A stretch of 64,000 bases of DNA from Actinostola sp. cb2023 (Eukaryota > Cnidaria > Anthozoa > Actiniaria > Actinostolidae): positions 1 to 64,000 of the forward strand of contig JAUJYZ010000855.1 in assembly GCA_033675265.1 (NCBI GenBank), written 5' to 3'. Numbering within the stretch: the stretch's first letter is position 1; each line of letters starts with the position of its first letter. Both the position numbers and the translations under genes were made by a program. Below are positions 37,401-48,793 of this stretch, piece after piece. Below the pieces are notes generated by a model, which had not been told where the DNA came from, ran no database searches, and worked only from the letters and a program-made list of their open reading frames with translations.

Positions 37401-40400
37401 TGCAATATTTAAGACTTATTGACTGGGACCGAGGGAAACAGTATGTTTTGTGGTCCCGAGACCGCGAATGTTTCCTGAGGCGGCGCCGAGGGAAACATTC
37501 GCGGTCGAGGGACCACAAAACATACTGCTTTCCCGAGGTCCCAGTCAATAAGTGTTTTGTTATATACCAACTGTCAAAGAACAACAAAAAGATGGGTTTC
37601 CCGCTTTCCAAGCGCGTTTACCAACGCCAATCAAGGTTACAAAGCTCGATCAACTTCCAGTTTTGTTATTGCCGGTCCACAAAACATATTGTTGCCCACT
37701 GAGAGCCGTTGCCGGGGAAACATGAAAACTTGTTCACGTTCACGTGATACCCGCTCGCCCAATCAGAGCACGAGAAAAATTGAACTTTGACAGTTGGTAT
37801 ATAACAATATACATTGTGCACCAGTTTAGTACGAAATACCACATGAAACAATAGAAGACCATGGAATTATGACCACTTAGTACTATTATTGTTGCATGCT
37901 TTTGGATTTTGACTCTAAGTTTTTAGTTAGGTTTATTCTTTTATTAATCGTACATGTACTGGTTGTATATTGAAGTTTGGCATTAAAAAGTGTTACAAGT
38001 AGAAAAACAAAATGAATAAATTAAATAGTATCAAATAATTTATATACTTCATGATTGATTTTTTTAAATGATTAATTATTCAGTTGTTGGTGACGAAATT
38101 AAGAAACTAGAGAAGTATTGGAAAACTAAAGCAGTGGAGATCGAAACAAAATTCAAGGCACTGTACGTACCTGCCCCCGTAACCTCAAGGAGAAGTAGAA
38201 AGAAACATCGAAATGGGGGAAATGAAAAACTAAGCAACTTTGCAGCTGAATTGACCAAAGAGTTTATGATTAAGGTAAGTAATTTAAAGTCTATATTGTA
38301 TGTAAATTAAAGAAAGTACCAATATTTCTAATCTAATAATATTCATGAAAAAAATCCTCGATTCTGATTGGCTTAGAGCAGTGCAGTTGAAAAGTAATTT
38401 GCACTGCAGTGCAAATTACCTTTAATATGCACTGCAGTGCAAATTACTTATTTTTTCATGAATATTATTAATTGGTAATTATACGATTTCTCGTTCAATT
38501 TGGAATAATTTGCACTCGTATGTTTTTCAAAGAGCTCAAATTGCACTCGCCCTATGGGCTTGTGCAATTTTGATACTCTTTGAAAAACACGCTAGTGCAA
38601 ATTATTTCCAAATTGAACTCGAAACCATATGATTACCTCTACAAACACCTAAAACGAAAAACAATACATGTATTTAAAAAAACGTTGGCATCTGAAATCT
38701 GAATCTAAACTTTGAATGTGACCTAAAAACACTTGTAGTCACACTATTTGCTAATGCAGGTCTTTGCCTAAAGGTCGTGGCATATTCCAGTACATTTTGT
38801 AATTACAAGATAGATTGATCACAACTTTAGAACCCACAATAATAATAAAGTTTTTGTGCATTACAATCCCTCTCGATCTCAGATTTCATATGCCAGCGTT
38901 TTTTGAAATCGGTGTATACTGTACATGTACATTTTGTACATTGTCCTGAGTTATTAGAGTACAACACTAAAAGTGTGAAATAGTACTAAATCTAAATTAA
39001 TTAGTACTGATTGGTGAAATATACTTTGTTTTCTATTGTTACATCACTATATTTAGTACTATTTTAGTTAGTAATGTTTCACACTGTCATTGTCTGTACT
39101 CGAAACTGAGTGGTTGATGATTCAGTACAAAATAATGTAATAATTATTACAGTAGGTGTATAAAGGTACTAACAACCTATTCTTTCACATACAGGTTTGC
39201 AATGCCTGGAAGGAAATTGCTGAAACAATGAGAGATACAGATTATGATGTTCACCAGGAAGACCTAATAGATTGTTTTGATCTTAAGGTACAAAAATGGA
39301 ATTGCTTTTAATTTAACATGAAACTAAATCAATATTGTTTCTGAGTAAAAGAAAATATATTAGATTCAGTCACTTATTGTCATTTTTATGACAAAAAGTA
39401 ATCAAAAAGAAATTTGTCTGATGTTCCAGTTGTTCTGGATTCTTGTTTATCTGAAGGGAGAAGATGAAATTAGGAGGGTTTGAATTTGTTTCTGAAATGT
39501 ATTTAGATGTATATCCAAACAAATTTACAATTTACTTCCCCAGTAATGTGATAGAGTCAGGATGTGATAGAGTCAGGCCCTCCCATCTTCTCCCCTTCCC
39601 TCTCCCCTTTCCCTACCTTCTTCTCCTCCCCCAAGCCTTTATTCTTTTTATATTGTCCCCATGCTAAGGTTACTGATTGATCTGGTATTACTAATTCTGC
39701 AGTCATAGAAATTTAACAATAATAATATGTTAATTAGATTGATGTTTCTATTTATTCACTAGTGTAAAGAGTGGGGCTTTCTTCTACTTGAAATGTTCGG
39801 CAAAAGTCTAGGAAGTGGGGACTATGGCCATTTAACAGTGGAACATGCCCCGATGTTATTCAGAGTGCACAGGTCATTTCGACGCTTTTCCAACCAAGGA
39901 TTTGAAGCTGCGCACAAACTACAGAGACAACTGTATTTGAAAGCTACCTCACATGACTCGAAGGGCTAAAACCACATCCTGTAAGTAATTAAGACATTGT
40001 CATATTGTGTGCTGCAGTATCAGTTATGTACAATTAAAACATGGTTACCTTTGCAATAAGTTGGTACATTTCACCCAGTCCTTGGTTTCTACTAAGAATG
40101 CCTATTAGTTACATGTACATGATCTTAACTTGCGAGACAAGTCTTTTACTAGTATACAATTTAGTTTATATTAATACTTGACTGTAACATTTGTTTCAGT
40201 GGATCAAATTATCACTCATCTGTATACTGAAATGTTACTTGAATTGCGATTATCCATAAGAGAAGCTATTCAGTGTATGTCTAAAGGTATGACAATGATA
40301 AATATTTTCCCTTAAATTTGCTCTATAAATGGTTTCCAATGGACTCCCCTTGAAGAGAGCCTGTTCACAGCTACTTCTCTTCGTCTGTCAATTTTGAGAT

Positions 40401-43400
40401 GGCAGTGGCTTGCTCTACCAATGATATGGTGTGTGTTGGTGAGCAAAGATAGAGATCTACTTGTCATAATGCCCATTGTCAGATACACTGAGGACTTTAA
40501 GCATCGAGGACGGGGATGTGAGGACGATGAAGTTCAAATAAAGTGTTTTGTTGTCTATTATTTCATATTTGTTTCTTTTTTTGTGTTTTTCACTAAATTG
40601 CGTCCTCTTTGATGAATAACATCGTCTTTTTGTGGTCCGGTTGACTAGAAACAACTATCTGCACAAATAACGAACTGACGTTCTCGTTCTCTTTGCAGCA
40701 TCAAACAGGCATTTCTCGTTGTAGTTTAGCACAGAACGGCTGAAGTAAGACCAAATCGAGCTTATTTCATACATTCCAACAAGAAGATATTGAATTTTGT
40801 AATCATTACCAGAAATTACGGACATTTTACTCCCGCGATATTATGACCAGCGGTCTACTGGCAGTCCGAAATTCTCCTCGAATTTATATCAAAATAAATC
40901 AATTCATCAAAACCAAACTACTCTAAGTTTGTTTAGAAATACCAAGCGTTTGTGTTGTGGTTGATAGATTTAATATTGAAGAGCTTGCTTACGCTCGGCA
41001 CAGAGTACGAACGACTCACTCTTGACACTTCGAAATTTTAAAAAGAACACAGGAAGCCCAATCCATGAACTATGAGTTTGAATTTCCCGCTTTTAGGAGC
41101 CTTCACCTTCTTTGAACAGCAATATCACACATAAAACTACCAGGCTACTAAGTTCTTGTAAAATGTCGGAATCAAACGGCGAAAATTGCTATATTTTGGG
41201 TGATTTCTTGGTGATTTCAGGACATTCAACAGCTCAGATGTTTGCTCAAGGCCTCCGAGAAATAGTGCTTTTTCACTTGTGGTTTGCGGCCTTTTGTATC
41301 ATCGAAATCATATCATTTTGACGGATTTAGACTTACTGTGAGTTGAGGCAATGTTGGAGATGTCGGCACCGATGGATCCATGCAATCATCGAAAGTTTAA
41401 AGCTCGGAAAGTAATGCAGGTAACACTTTTTTTGCTCGATTAAGGGGCATGTATTGTCAATATTCGTTGTTGTTTTGGATCCATTTTGCGTCCAGTGCAA
41501 TGAATTAAACGATGCAAAAATGTTCACAGAATATGTTATAAAGACTATATTTTACGTCTGGAAGTCGGCACCTAAAATTCAAAGCTGTATAAATGTCAAA
41601 ATTTCAAATTACATTTGAAGTCCCATACATTTCTTTGTGTTGTTGAGCGGCCATTTTGAAATGTCGATCGTACTGAAAACTAATACCGTGACGTCAGATG
41701 TCCGTAATTTCTGGTAATGTGGCGTTATTGTTTCTCTGCCATCGTCCTCACGTCCCTGTCCTCGATGCTTAAGAGTCTCTATTGACTTGTTTGAAAACAA
41801 GTACTGTACAAAGTACAATGTACATGTAAGTTCACCAAAACTCAAGTAAATCATTTACTCATATTTGTTTATTCTTTAAAGATAAACCATTCTTCTATCG
41901 TGGATGTGGCTGGAAAAAGAAGATGGTCCACTGGGAAGAAGAAGAGAAGAAGTGGATTGTTAAAATGGATAACCTTTTGAGCTACGTGTTTGGTCCTGAT
42001 GCATGTAAATACACTTACACTAAAGACAAAGTTTGTGTTCTGGTAGAAGACGAGCTGCCATTAATGGACCACAACCACAGTGACTGGGAGCAGATAATAA
42101 ATGGTGACACCAGCAATGCAAAAGCCCCCACCAACACCAGCCAAAGTGATTCACACAATTGTGATACAGACACCAGCAATGCAAAAGCCTCCACCAACAC
42201 CAGCCAAAGTGATTCACACAATTGTGATACAGACACCAGCAATGCAAAAGCCCCCACCAACACCAGCCAAAGTGATTCACACAATTGTGATACAGACACC
42301 AGCAATGCAAAAGCCCCCACCAACACCAGCCAAAGTGATTCACACAATTGTGATACAGACACCAGCAATGCAAAAGCCCCCACCAACACCAGCCAAAGTG
42401 ATTCACACAATTGTGATACAGACACCAGCAATGCAAAAGCCTCCACCAACACCAGCCAAAGTGATTCACACAATTGTGATACAGACACCAGCAATGCAAA
42501 AGCCCCCACCAACACCAGCCAAAGTGATTCACACAATTGTGATACAGACACCAGCAATGCAAAAGCCCCCACCAACACCAGCCAAAGTGATTCACACAAT
42601 TGTGATACAGACACCAGCAATGCAAAAGCCCCCACCAACACCAGCCAAAGTGATTCACACAATTGTGATACAGACACCAGCAATGCAAAAGCCCCCACCA
42701 ACACCAGCCAAAGTGATTCACACAATTGTGATACAGACACCAGCAATGCAAAAGCCCCCACCAACACCAGCCAAAGTGATTCACACAATTGTGATACAGA
42801 CACCAGCAATGCAAAAGCCCCCACCAACACCAGCCAAAGTGATTCACACAATTGTGATACAGACACCAGCAATGCAAAAGCCCCCACCAACACCAGCCAA
42901 AGTGATTCACACAATTGTGATACAGACACCAGCAATGCAAAAGCCCCCACCAACACCAGCCAAAGTGATTTGCACAAGTGTGTTCAAGGCATCTTCACCC
43001 GTGGGGAAACAGCAAAACTACAGCTCCCTAAATGTCAGAGCTGCAAATTATCAGATGTAGTTCTTGTAAATAAAGTGGCAACACTGACAAACCCTTCAGA
43101 TCTCAGTGTTCGTCCAAGTGAGAGTACAGTTCAGCATGCCTTACAATTACTGTCTCACAACAGAGGTCAAAAGAAAGCAGTTAGAATAGCCGATCTTGGA
43201 GTATTTGGTAAACCATCTCTAGAGCTTTACCAAAAAGCTTGTAATGTAGCTCAGCTGGCTGTTAAAGTAAAAGAGGAGCAAGCTTGGTTATCAGAACCTT
43301 CTGATCTCCCAATCAGAGACTTGCTAATGAGTGCGGGCCCTCAAACTGAGATCCTAAGACATGGTATTTATTTAATGGATGCCAGTGATTTCAGTACTCT

Positions 43401-44010
43401 AATAGGAGAGCGATACCTGAACAGCTTCACAATTGATGCAATATGCCCGAAACTGGTTGAGGTCAGTAATTGTGGAAGTGCAGTGTACCTGCCAAGTTAC
43501 AGTCAGACATGGGCAAAGCAAGGGCCAGCATTCTTTAAAGACAAAGTGTCAAGTTTCTTTACCCAATGTTCAGTTGATGACACAACAGTGATCATTACAC
43601 CTATCCACTATGAAGTCAGAAACCATTGGGGTATGCTTTGCTTTCACATCCCAAGTAGGAGTGTATATTTTGATGATGGCATGAAAATTGAGCCACAAAA
43701 ACAAACCCTGACTTTGGTCAAAAATATGCTATGTGCTTTTAACCAACTAAGTGAAGTAACAGCATTTAATGAAGTGGAATGGAATTCTCCATCACTGACT
43801 CTGCCTCTCCCAAGATTCAACATGCCTCGCCAAACGACGACAGGTGAGGGTTGTGGTAGCTGTGGTGTTGGGGTGATTCTGTCTGTCAGGGACATAGTTC
43901 ACAGTGCCACCATTCCTCCATTATTCACGTGGAAATTTGAGAACATGAAGTTCCTGAGAAAACAATTAATGACAACTGTTCTTGATTGGAGAAGTGGTAA
44001 CTGTATTTAA
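31428..44010 (+). CDS. 14-exon transposase-like protein with Ulp1/C48 protease domain
   Basis: GT-AG exons that join in frame: 31428-32588, 33202-33436, 33862-33967, 34044-34147, 35529-35644, 36026-36099, 36384-36658, 36891-37039, 37272-37353, 38084-38274, 39195-39287, 39763-39980, 40200-40286, 41882-44010 (~1,670 codons). Exon 1 ends with a possible coiled coil and a basic region. Exons 2-6 read LNLKVDGRPFF, later TLDYKGLVMLF and FCIFCQAI, a layout like RNase H-fold DDE transposases with a Cys pair; this call is tentative. The last exon has a 21-residue repeat, then a Ulp1-type cysteine protease: NHWGMLCFHI (His 43624), VYFDDG (43669) and GEGCGSCGVG (Cys 43861). Such proteases cleave SUMO-like tags. 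Two breaks: an in-frame TGA at 31800-31802 and a frame error in exon 12. It may be a young pseudogene, or the breaks may be assembly errors. Confidence 0.7.
34322..35322. repeat. 151-bp tandem repeat inside intron 4
   Basis: 'tctatcctcctaagtgcaat' recurs at 34331, 34482, 34633, 34784, 34939, 35091 and 35242, giving nearly seven units of 151-155 bp. It lies between exons 4 and 5 and has no coding potential. Confidence 0.95.
36670..36800. repeat. GAT-rich microsatellite in intron
   Basis: Imperfect 'gatgatgat' run just after exon 7, broken by 'gttgtgatgataat' segments. Confidence 0.85.
37410..37810. mobile_element. Two adjoining palindromic MITEs in intron 9
   Basis: 'ttattgactgggacc' near 37418 faces 'ggtcccagtcaataa' near 37537, with a second inner palindrome of 'gaccgcgaatgtttcc' and 'ggaaacattcgcggtc'. 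Directly after, 'ttgttatataccaactgtca' at about 37556 faces its reverse complement ending near 37808. Both lie between exons 9 and 10 and encode nothing. Confidence 0.8.
38345..38640. mobile_element. MITE fragment in intron 10, related to 45225-45362
   Basis: The sequence includes 'gattggcttagagcagtgca', repeated GCACTGCAGTGCAAATTA palindromes and 'ttccaaattgaactcgaaac'. A shorter relative with the same ends lies at 45225-45362, showing a dispersed family with internal deletion. Confidence 0.7.
38955..39090. mobile_element. Short palindromic MITE in intron 10
   Basis: 'gagtacaacactaaaagtgtg' faces 'cactgtcattgtctgtactc', with inner 'aaatagtactaaat' and 'tatttagtactattt'. Structure and words resemble the palindrome at 58994-59165 and a fragment near 32722-32765. 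Confidence 0.6.
40499..41770. mobile_element. 1.27-kb non-autonomous DNA transposon in intron 13
   Basis: 'aagcatcgaggacggggatg' at 40499 faces 'tgtcctcgatgctt' ending at 41770. A second inverted pair, 'taccagaaattacggaca' (about 40807) and 'tgtccgtaatttctggta' (about 41699), lies inside. No transposase domain is seen in the small frames between them. The end sequence 'gtcctcacgt' is shared with the short element at 63320-63463. Confidence 0.75.
42106..42972 (+). repeat. Coding minisatellite, 63 bp (21 residues) in last exon
   Basis: Almost fourteen units of DTSNAKAPTNTSQSDSHNCD plus T run in frame within the protease-bearing exon. The unit is Thr/Ser/Asn-rich and likely disordered. Units are near-identical at DNA level. 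Units 2 and 6 share Pro-to-Ser at position 8, spaced four units apart, a trace of a higher-order duplication. Because the period is a multiple of three, other frames are also open; those are shadows. Confidence 0.95.
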
Positions 44011-44161
44011 GGACAAATTATACAATATTCCCATTCATGTAATAATGTAGCAAAATTATATTTCATCAATATTGTATTACATTTTTGAGAAAAAGTTCTC
44101 ATAATAATAATTATTATAATAACATAATATCGATTCTTATAAGGATAACTTTAGATATTGA

Positions 44162-44530
44162 ATTAATGAGAAAAACTAATGATAAGAGGTTACAACGTTT
44201 CGATGACATCCTGTCATCATTATCAAAATTTACATAATTAACATAACAATAGTGTTCATGCAATGTTCAATAAGTATACAAGGGTTCAGTGTTATTTAAA
44301 CAAATACTTTAGCATGGATGAAATCCGATTGAATGTTTAGCTTCGGACTGTTCTTTTTAATTAGCAACATCTCGTAGATATTGAACACATTGAACACTAT
44401 TCTTATGTTAATTATGTAAATTTCGTACGTAACTTATCTGTTACTCATTATTCATCTCACTTTACTTGATAATGATGACAGGATGTCATCGAAACGTTGT
44501 AGCCTCTTATCACTAGTTTTTCTCAATAAT
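44162..44530. mobile_element. Palindromic MITE downstream of the 14-exon gene
   Basis: Inverted repeats of about 65 bp start with 'attaatgagaaaaactaatg' at 44162 and end with a matching 'ctagtttttctcaataat' at about 44530; the core is 'acgtttcgatgacatcctgt'. It encodes nothing and begins ~150 bp after the stop codon, so it could lie in the 3' untranslated region. Confidence 0.85.
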
Positions 44531-44848
44531 ATCAATTATTGTATTATATGTATTATATTTTTTGTCAAAGAAAGCACGAAATATGGACAAGAACGCGCGA
44601 AATATGGGACCATATTTTGGGTACAAGTTACTTCAAACTGGCTTTCCAATCATTCAGCAGAATCGTGTGATGAAAATCAACCAATCATTCAGAATTAAAT
44701 AATTATTATTATTATTAATCAGCATGTGAGAATTCTACAGTTTTGGCTAGCGCGTGCTCGTACAGAGATTTTCAAGTTTTCACTGTAATTTGTTGTTTTT
44801 CTTTCACCAGAATAGCTAGTTTCTTTGACAAAATATGTAATAAACAAC

Positions 44849-44958
44849 TTATTAGTCGGCTAAGCATCTAATACGGCTGTGAATTTTTACTAGTCGTGTA
44901 TTTTCAGCTAGCCTTTTAAAAATACACAGCCATATTAGATGCTTAAGCCAACTAATAA
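44849..44958. repeat. Short hairpin element
   Basis: 'taagcatctaatacggctgt' (44860-44880) faces 'acagccatattagatgctta' (about 44926-44945) across a ~45-bp loop. A ~110-bp inverted repeat, perhaps a tiny MITE. Confidence 0.75.
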
Positions 44959-45224
44959 CCTCTACACACATGTACAATGTACATCTACATGTATCTTCAT
45001 GTACAAAGATAATAATTCTCAAATAAGCAGAAAATCTCATGAATATCATGCATGTATATCAGGATTTTGGTCAATGTATGATAGTTATATACACCAGTTT
45101 TCAAAAACGTTGTCCTTTTACAAAATACAAAATAGTAAAAAAGAGTTGATTAGAGAAACAATAAGCCAGAGTTCAGCTTGAGTGCATGTTTGTGTTTCTC
45201 TAGTAATAATATACATAAATAAAT

Positions 45225-45362
45225 ACTTGATTCTGATTGGCTTAGAGCAGTGCAATTGAAAATTAATTTGCACTGCAGTGCAATTTACTTTTGATACTCT
45301 TTGAAAAACCCACTCGTGTAAATTATTTCCAAATTGAACTCAAAACCATATGATTACCTCTG
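45225..45362. mobile_element. Internally deleted MITE copy
   Basis: Begins 'ttgattctgattggcttaga' and ends 'aaccatatgattacctct', the same ends as the element in intron 10 at 38345-38640, but lacks most of its centre. Confidence 0.7.
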
Positions 45363-45482
45363 CTTAATTCCTTTTTATCTCTTTTACTATTTTGTACCCC
45401 ACTACCTGTAAAATGACAAATGCTGTTGGTATGAATACTGTTTGTATGATTACATGACATTGAATTAATGTTGTGTAGAATT

Positions 45483-47661
45483 TTAAAATTCACATTTCTT
45501 GATATACATTCTAATAACAAAACGGCCATGGTTGGTGAAGCTATAGAGATTTGGCCACCAGACTAGCTCTATTTCTCGAGTGGTTCTTCCCTCTCCCAGG
45601 CCAACAATTAACATTGACTTTGACGAGGTTCTCTGCCTTTCTTGTAGAGGTTTATTGGCCCTTTCCTTGGCATTGGCAATCTCTTGTTCAGCAGACATTG
45701 CCACAGTGGGGTCAGCAATCTCTTGGTTGCCAGCAAATAGTGCCTCATCATTGAAGGGCAAAGCTGATTGTTCCTCAAGAGCATTCCAGAATTGTTCAAT
45801 ATCAAATAGTTTGTACGATATTTTACGGGTGCATTTTTTGTATGCTGGCTGTGCCTTGTGAGACATATCTCTAACTGAGTTAGCATATACATCCAATTTC
45901 CAGAGGAGGTGCTCAAAGTATATTGTTAATACTTGCAGTGAATCTATTCGTACCCATTTTCCTAAATGTAGAATAAAGGAATGGCATCACTAAAAAGTGT
46001 GTAATAAGGTATTTAAATAAAGATTCAAAATGACAACATCAAACATCCATTACTGAATTCAAAAATTGTAGGTGGCTTTTATTTTATTTGGATACACTCA
46101 ATTGCAGAAAGGTTGTAGTATACATTTATACAAATATCTAATAAGATACAAAGTGCGAAACATCGCTTATTATCTTCTAATATATCGGAAACATCAATTT
46201 TAGATTTATAGTATCGCATCCAGCAAGGACAACACAATAGATTTCAGCACTATTTTGTACTTAAACAGTTGTATTTTAGCATGTTTAACATTTTGCATCT
46301 CATTAGATATTTGTATAAATGTATACTACAACGTTTCTGCAATTGAGTGTAATCCCCCTAAATTTTACTCAACCCCTCTTTCATGCCTTAACGTTTGATT
46401 TATTTCCATCCATTCTGGGCATCAAATGCCCCTCCTTGGATCCGCCCCTGATCCATCAGATGAATGTTGATTCCATACTGTATCCATTGTGTCAGAATTT
46501 TGGTCGCCTTATGATTGACAGTCATAATTTAGTTTGCCACATATAAGGACGAATCCAACTACATTGTATGGAAAACTTTTAAATCCGAGCCAATGATGGT
46601 TTAACATCGATTAAAATGTATTCACTCCTCGTTTTAGCTTTCATTATGTTGGCTAATTTTATTGCTCAATATTTGATGAAGAATTCACATTTTAGCTGTT
46701 TTTGATTTCCCTAAATACAACTGTTGAACCTCCTGTAAGCGACCACCCAAAATGATAAGCCATTTGGTTGCTTACGAGAGGTTCCAACTACATTTATAGT
46801 GATTTGACTTATTAAATTGGAAAGTTTTGGTATTTTGGAAAACTGGTCGTTGTGCAGAGAGGTACTCGCTTACGAGAGTGGTTGCAGTTGGAGGTTCAAC
46901 TGCAGTAAGTTAAGAATTTAATTTTGTAACAGCTTACAGTAACTGCAAGTTATTCAGGCACGCGTCCAAACGTAAAAGTCGAAAAAACTTTCGCATTCAG
47001 CAAAAGAAGAAAGATGGCTGGCAGCAGTCTGAGTGATTTGGATAAGTTATCAGTTCATTGCTGGCAGTCGGATAGTGATCGCATATGACTGAAGCGCGTT
47101 GCCATGGACGCGAAAGCTTGGATGTATATATTAAATCATTTACGTAGAAGAAACATATCTTCATTATAACATGGAACTTACGCATGCACAAAAACATATT
47201 TTAAAAAGTAATAGAATCAGTAAATCAGACTGTCGGCAATTTGAGTTAAACGAGACCTTTTCCGGCTGCCGGCCATTTTAGTAGACACTTTGTTTAGCTC
47301 CGAGTTTTTTAAACTGAATTTATCAGATAAAATTGGCGCAGTTATTTAAACTGGCGCTATAAATTTGCATGAATGATAAATTGCCGATTAAGGTGATCTA
47401 CATACCTGGTAAATTTGGATGATAGGTCGAGATAATCCTCTCGGTGAGGCCACCAAGCCACGTGCAATAGTCCTCGTGTTTGTAGTCCTGTATTTTCCGT
47501 GGCAGGGGTAATGCTGCAGCTTTTCCAGCCAAGTCTATAAAGACTGGTGTTATTGTGCTTTCTTGAAATTCACCGTGTTTTTTAATTACGTGCTTTTTAA
47601 GCGTGTAAATAGTTTTAAATTTTTGATTGCACCAAGGACACTTTGATAAAAGTGTGGCCAT
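45483..47661 (-). CDS. Two-exon C2H2 zinc-finger protein
   Basis: Exon 1 is 47661-47406 and exon 2 is 45961-45483, giving 244 residues. Exon 1 ends CCA G before GTATGT; exon 2 follows TTTAG and starts GA AAA, so the join makes an in-frame Gly, strong support for the model. Near the N-terminus is one classical finger, CPWCNQKF...TLKKHVIKKH (C-X2-C-X12-H-X4-H), which may bind DNA or RNA. The rest has no domain I recognise; it includes a basic AYKKCTRKISYK stretch, a Glu/Ala-rich segment and a C-terminal TREIELVWWPNLYSF. The intron holds a 255-bp MITE. The ATG is the first in frame directly before the finger. Function unknown; a gene derived from a transposon is possible. Confidence 0.7.
46094..46352. 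mobile_element. 255-bp mariner-type MITE in the zinc-finger gene intron
   Basis: Inverted repeats of about 55 bp begin CACTCAATTGCAGAAAGGTT at 46096 and end with the matching reverse complement at 46350. TA dinucleotides flank both ends (46094-46095 and 46351-46352), the Tc1/mariner target duplication. No coding capacity. Confidence 0.85.
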
Positions 47662-48094
47662 TGTTTGTAACTCTGACTGGCGACAACAGCAACTGCAATA
47701 TGATACTTTATTTTGGCGTTTTGAATAAATGAGGAAGCGTTGCGTGACGACACTAAGAACGTCTGCAAAGGAGGCTACTCATGAAACTCTGACATCACGA
47801 AAAAAAAAAAATAGTTAATTCTGAAAGCAGCTGAAGCTTTATATAATGAGTGTTAATTCTTGGGAACCTAATTTTGTTAAGAAAAATATTATGCTTATAC
47901 CAGTTTTTTTGTGGAAATTATCCTATAAAAAATGTCCTCCTGCCGTGCATCAATATTCCAACAATCGATCCATTTTCGTCTCCGCTTCATCCGGTTATCT
48001 GATATGGGTAACAGGATATAAAATCATAGCCTCGCCTCATGTTCTTGCCACTGGCGTAGTATGATGCATTGAGCTTACTTTATGTATGTTACAA
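47662..48094. other. Intergenic between zinc-finger gene and MITE
   Basis: Promoter region of the minus-strand zinc-finger gene by position. No other gene or repeat recognised. Confidence 0.4.
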
Positions 48095-48781
48095 CTCAAG
48101 TGCATTAAGGCCTGGGTTTCAAAATGGCTGCCGTTTATTTGATGAGGGGGAAGTCTTTCTCCTTTTCTTTGTAATGTTTTACCTTAAAACTTTGACAAAT
48201 AATATATAGTCACGACCTTAACAAAAATTACGTAACAGTTTCCATGGAAACTTGGTATGTGACCTTTGAACTCTAATTGAAATATCATTTTATAAAAGCC
48301 TTCTGCATTATAGTAAAGTGATTTCATATGTCTGATATTTTTATGGATATGAATGGGGGGTAAGTCATTACTTATAACCCCAACGAGGGCGGTGAAGAAA
48401 AATAATTTTAAACAATCTTAAATTGAGAGTATCATATTTCATTTCAGCCTAAATCAGCCTTACCGATAATATTTGCAATTGCCCTCGTTGGATATATATA
48501 CTATGGACTAACTCTGATTCACTTGTATAACAATTTCCTGCACATTAAAACGCTTTAATATAATGCAGGAGGCTTTTATATCAATTATTTAAATTAGAGT
48601 TCAAAGGTCACATTCCATATTTCCATGGAAACTATCATGTGTAATTGTCAACATCGTGGCTATATTGTAATTGCCAAAGTGTTAAGAGAAAATATTACAA
48701 GGAGAAAGAATTAGACTACCCCCTCTTGAATTGCGGCGGCCATTTTGAAAAGTTTGAGACCCAGGCCTTAATGTACTTGAG
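48095..48781. mobile_element. 687-bp foldback MITE, relative of 2479-3165
   Basis: Ends are CTCAAGTGCATTAAGGCCTG at 48095 and its counterpart finishing CTTGAG at 48781. The whole element folds back: 'tttccatggaaact' with 'tgacctttgaactctaat' near 48240-48280 is mirrored near 48595-48635. End sequence and length match the element in the 141-bp array. The right tip lies 12 bp before the ATG of the kinase-like gene. Confidence 0.85.
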
Positions 48782-48793
48782 CGTGCATAAATT

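Noticed and set aside
42015..42977. ~320-codon minus-strand and alternative plus-strand frames across the coding minisatellite
   Set aside because: Shadows of the 63-bp repeat; only the plus frame continuous with the protease domain has independent support.
46720..46910. A possible tRNA or small RNA near the 'gcttacgagaggttcc' words
   Set aside because: The GGTTC-like word is not part of a cloverleaf; the words recur as a direct/inverted repeat typical of a transposon fragment.
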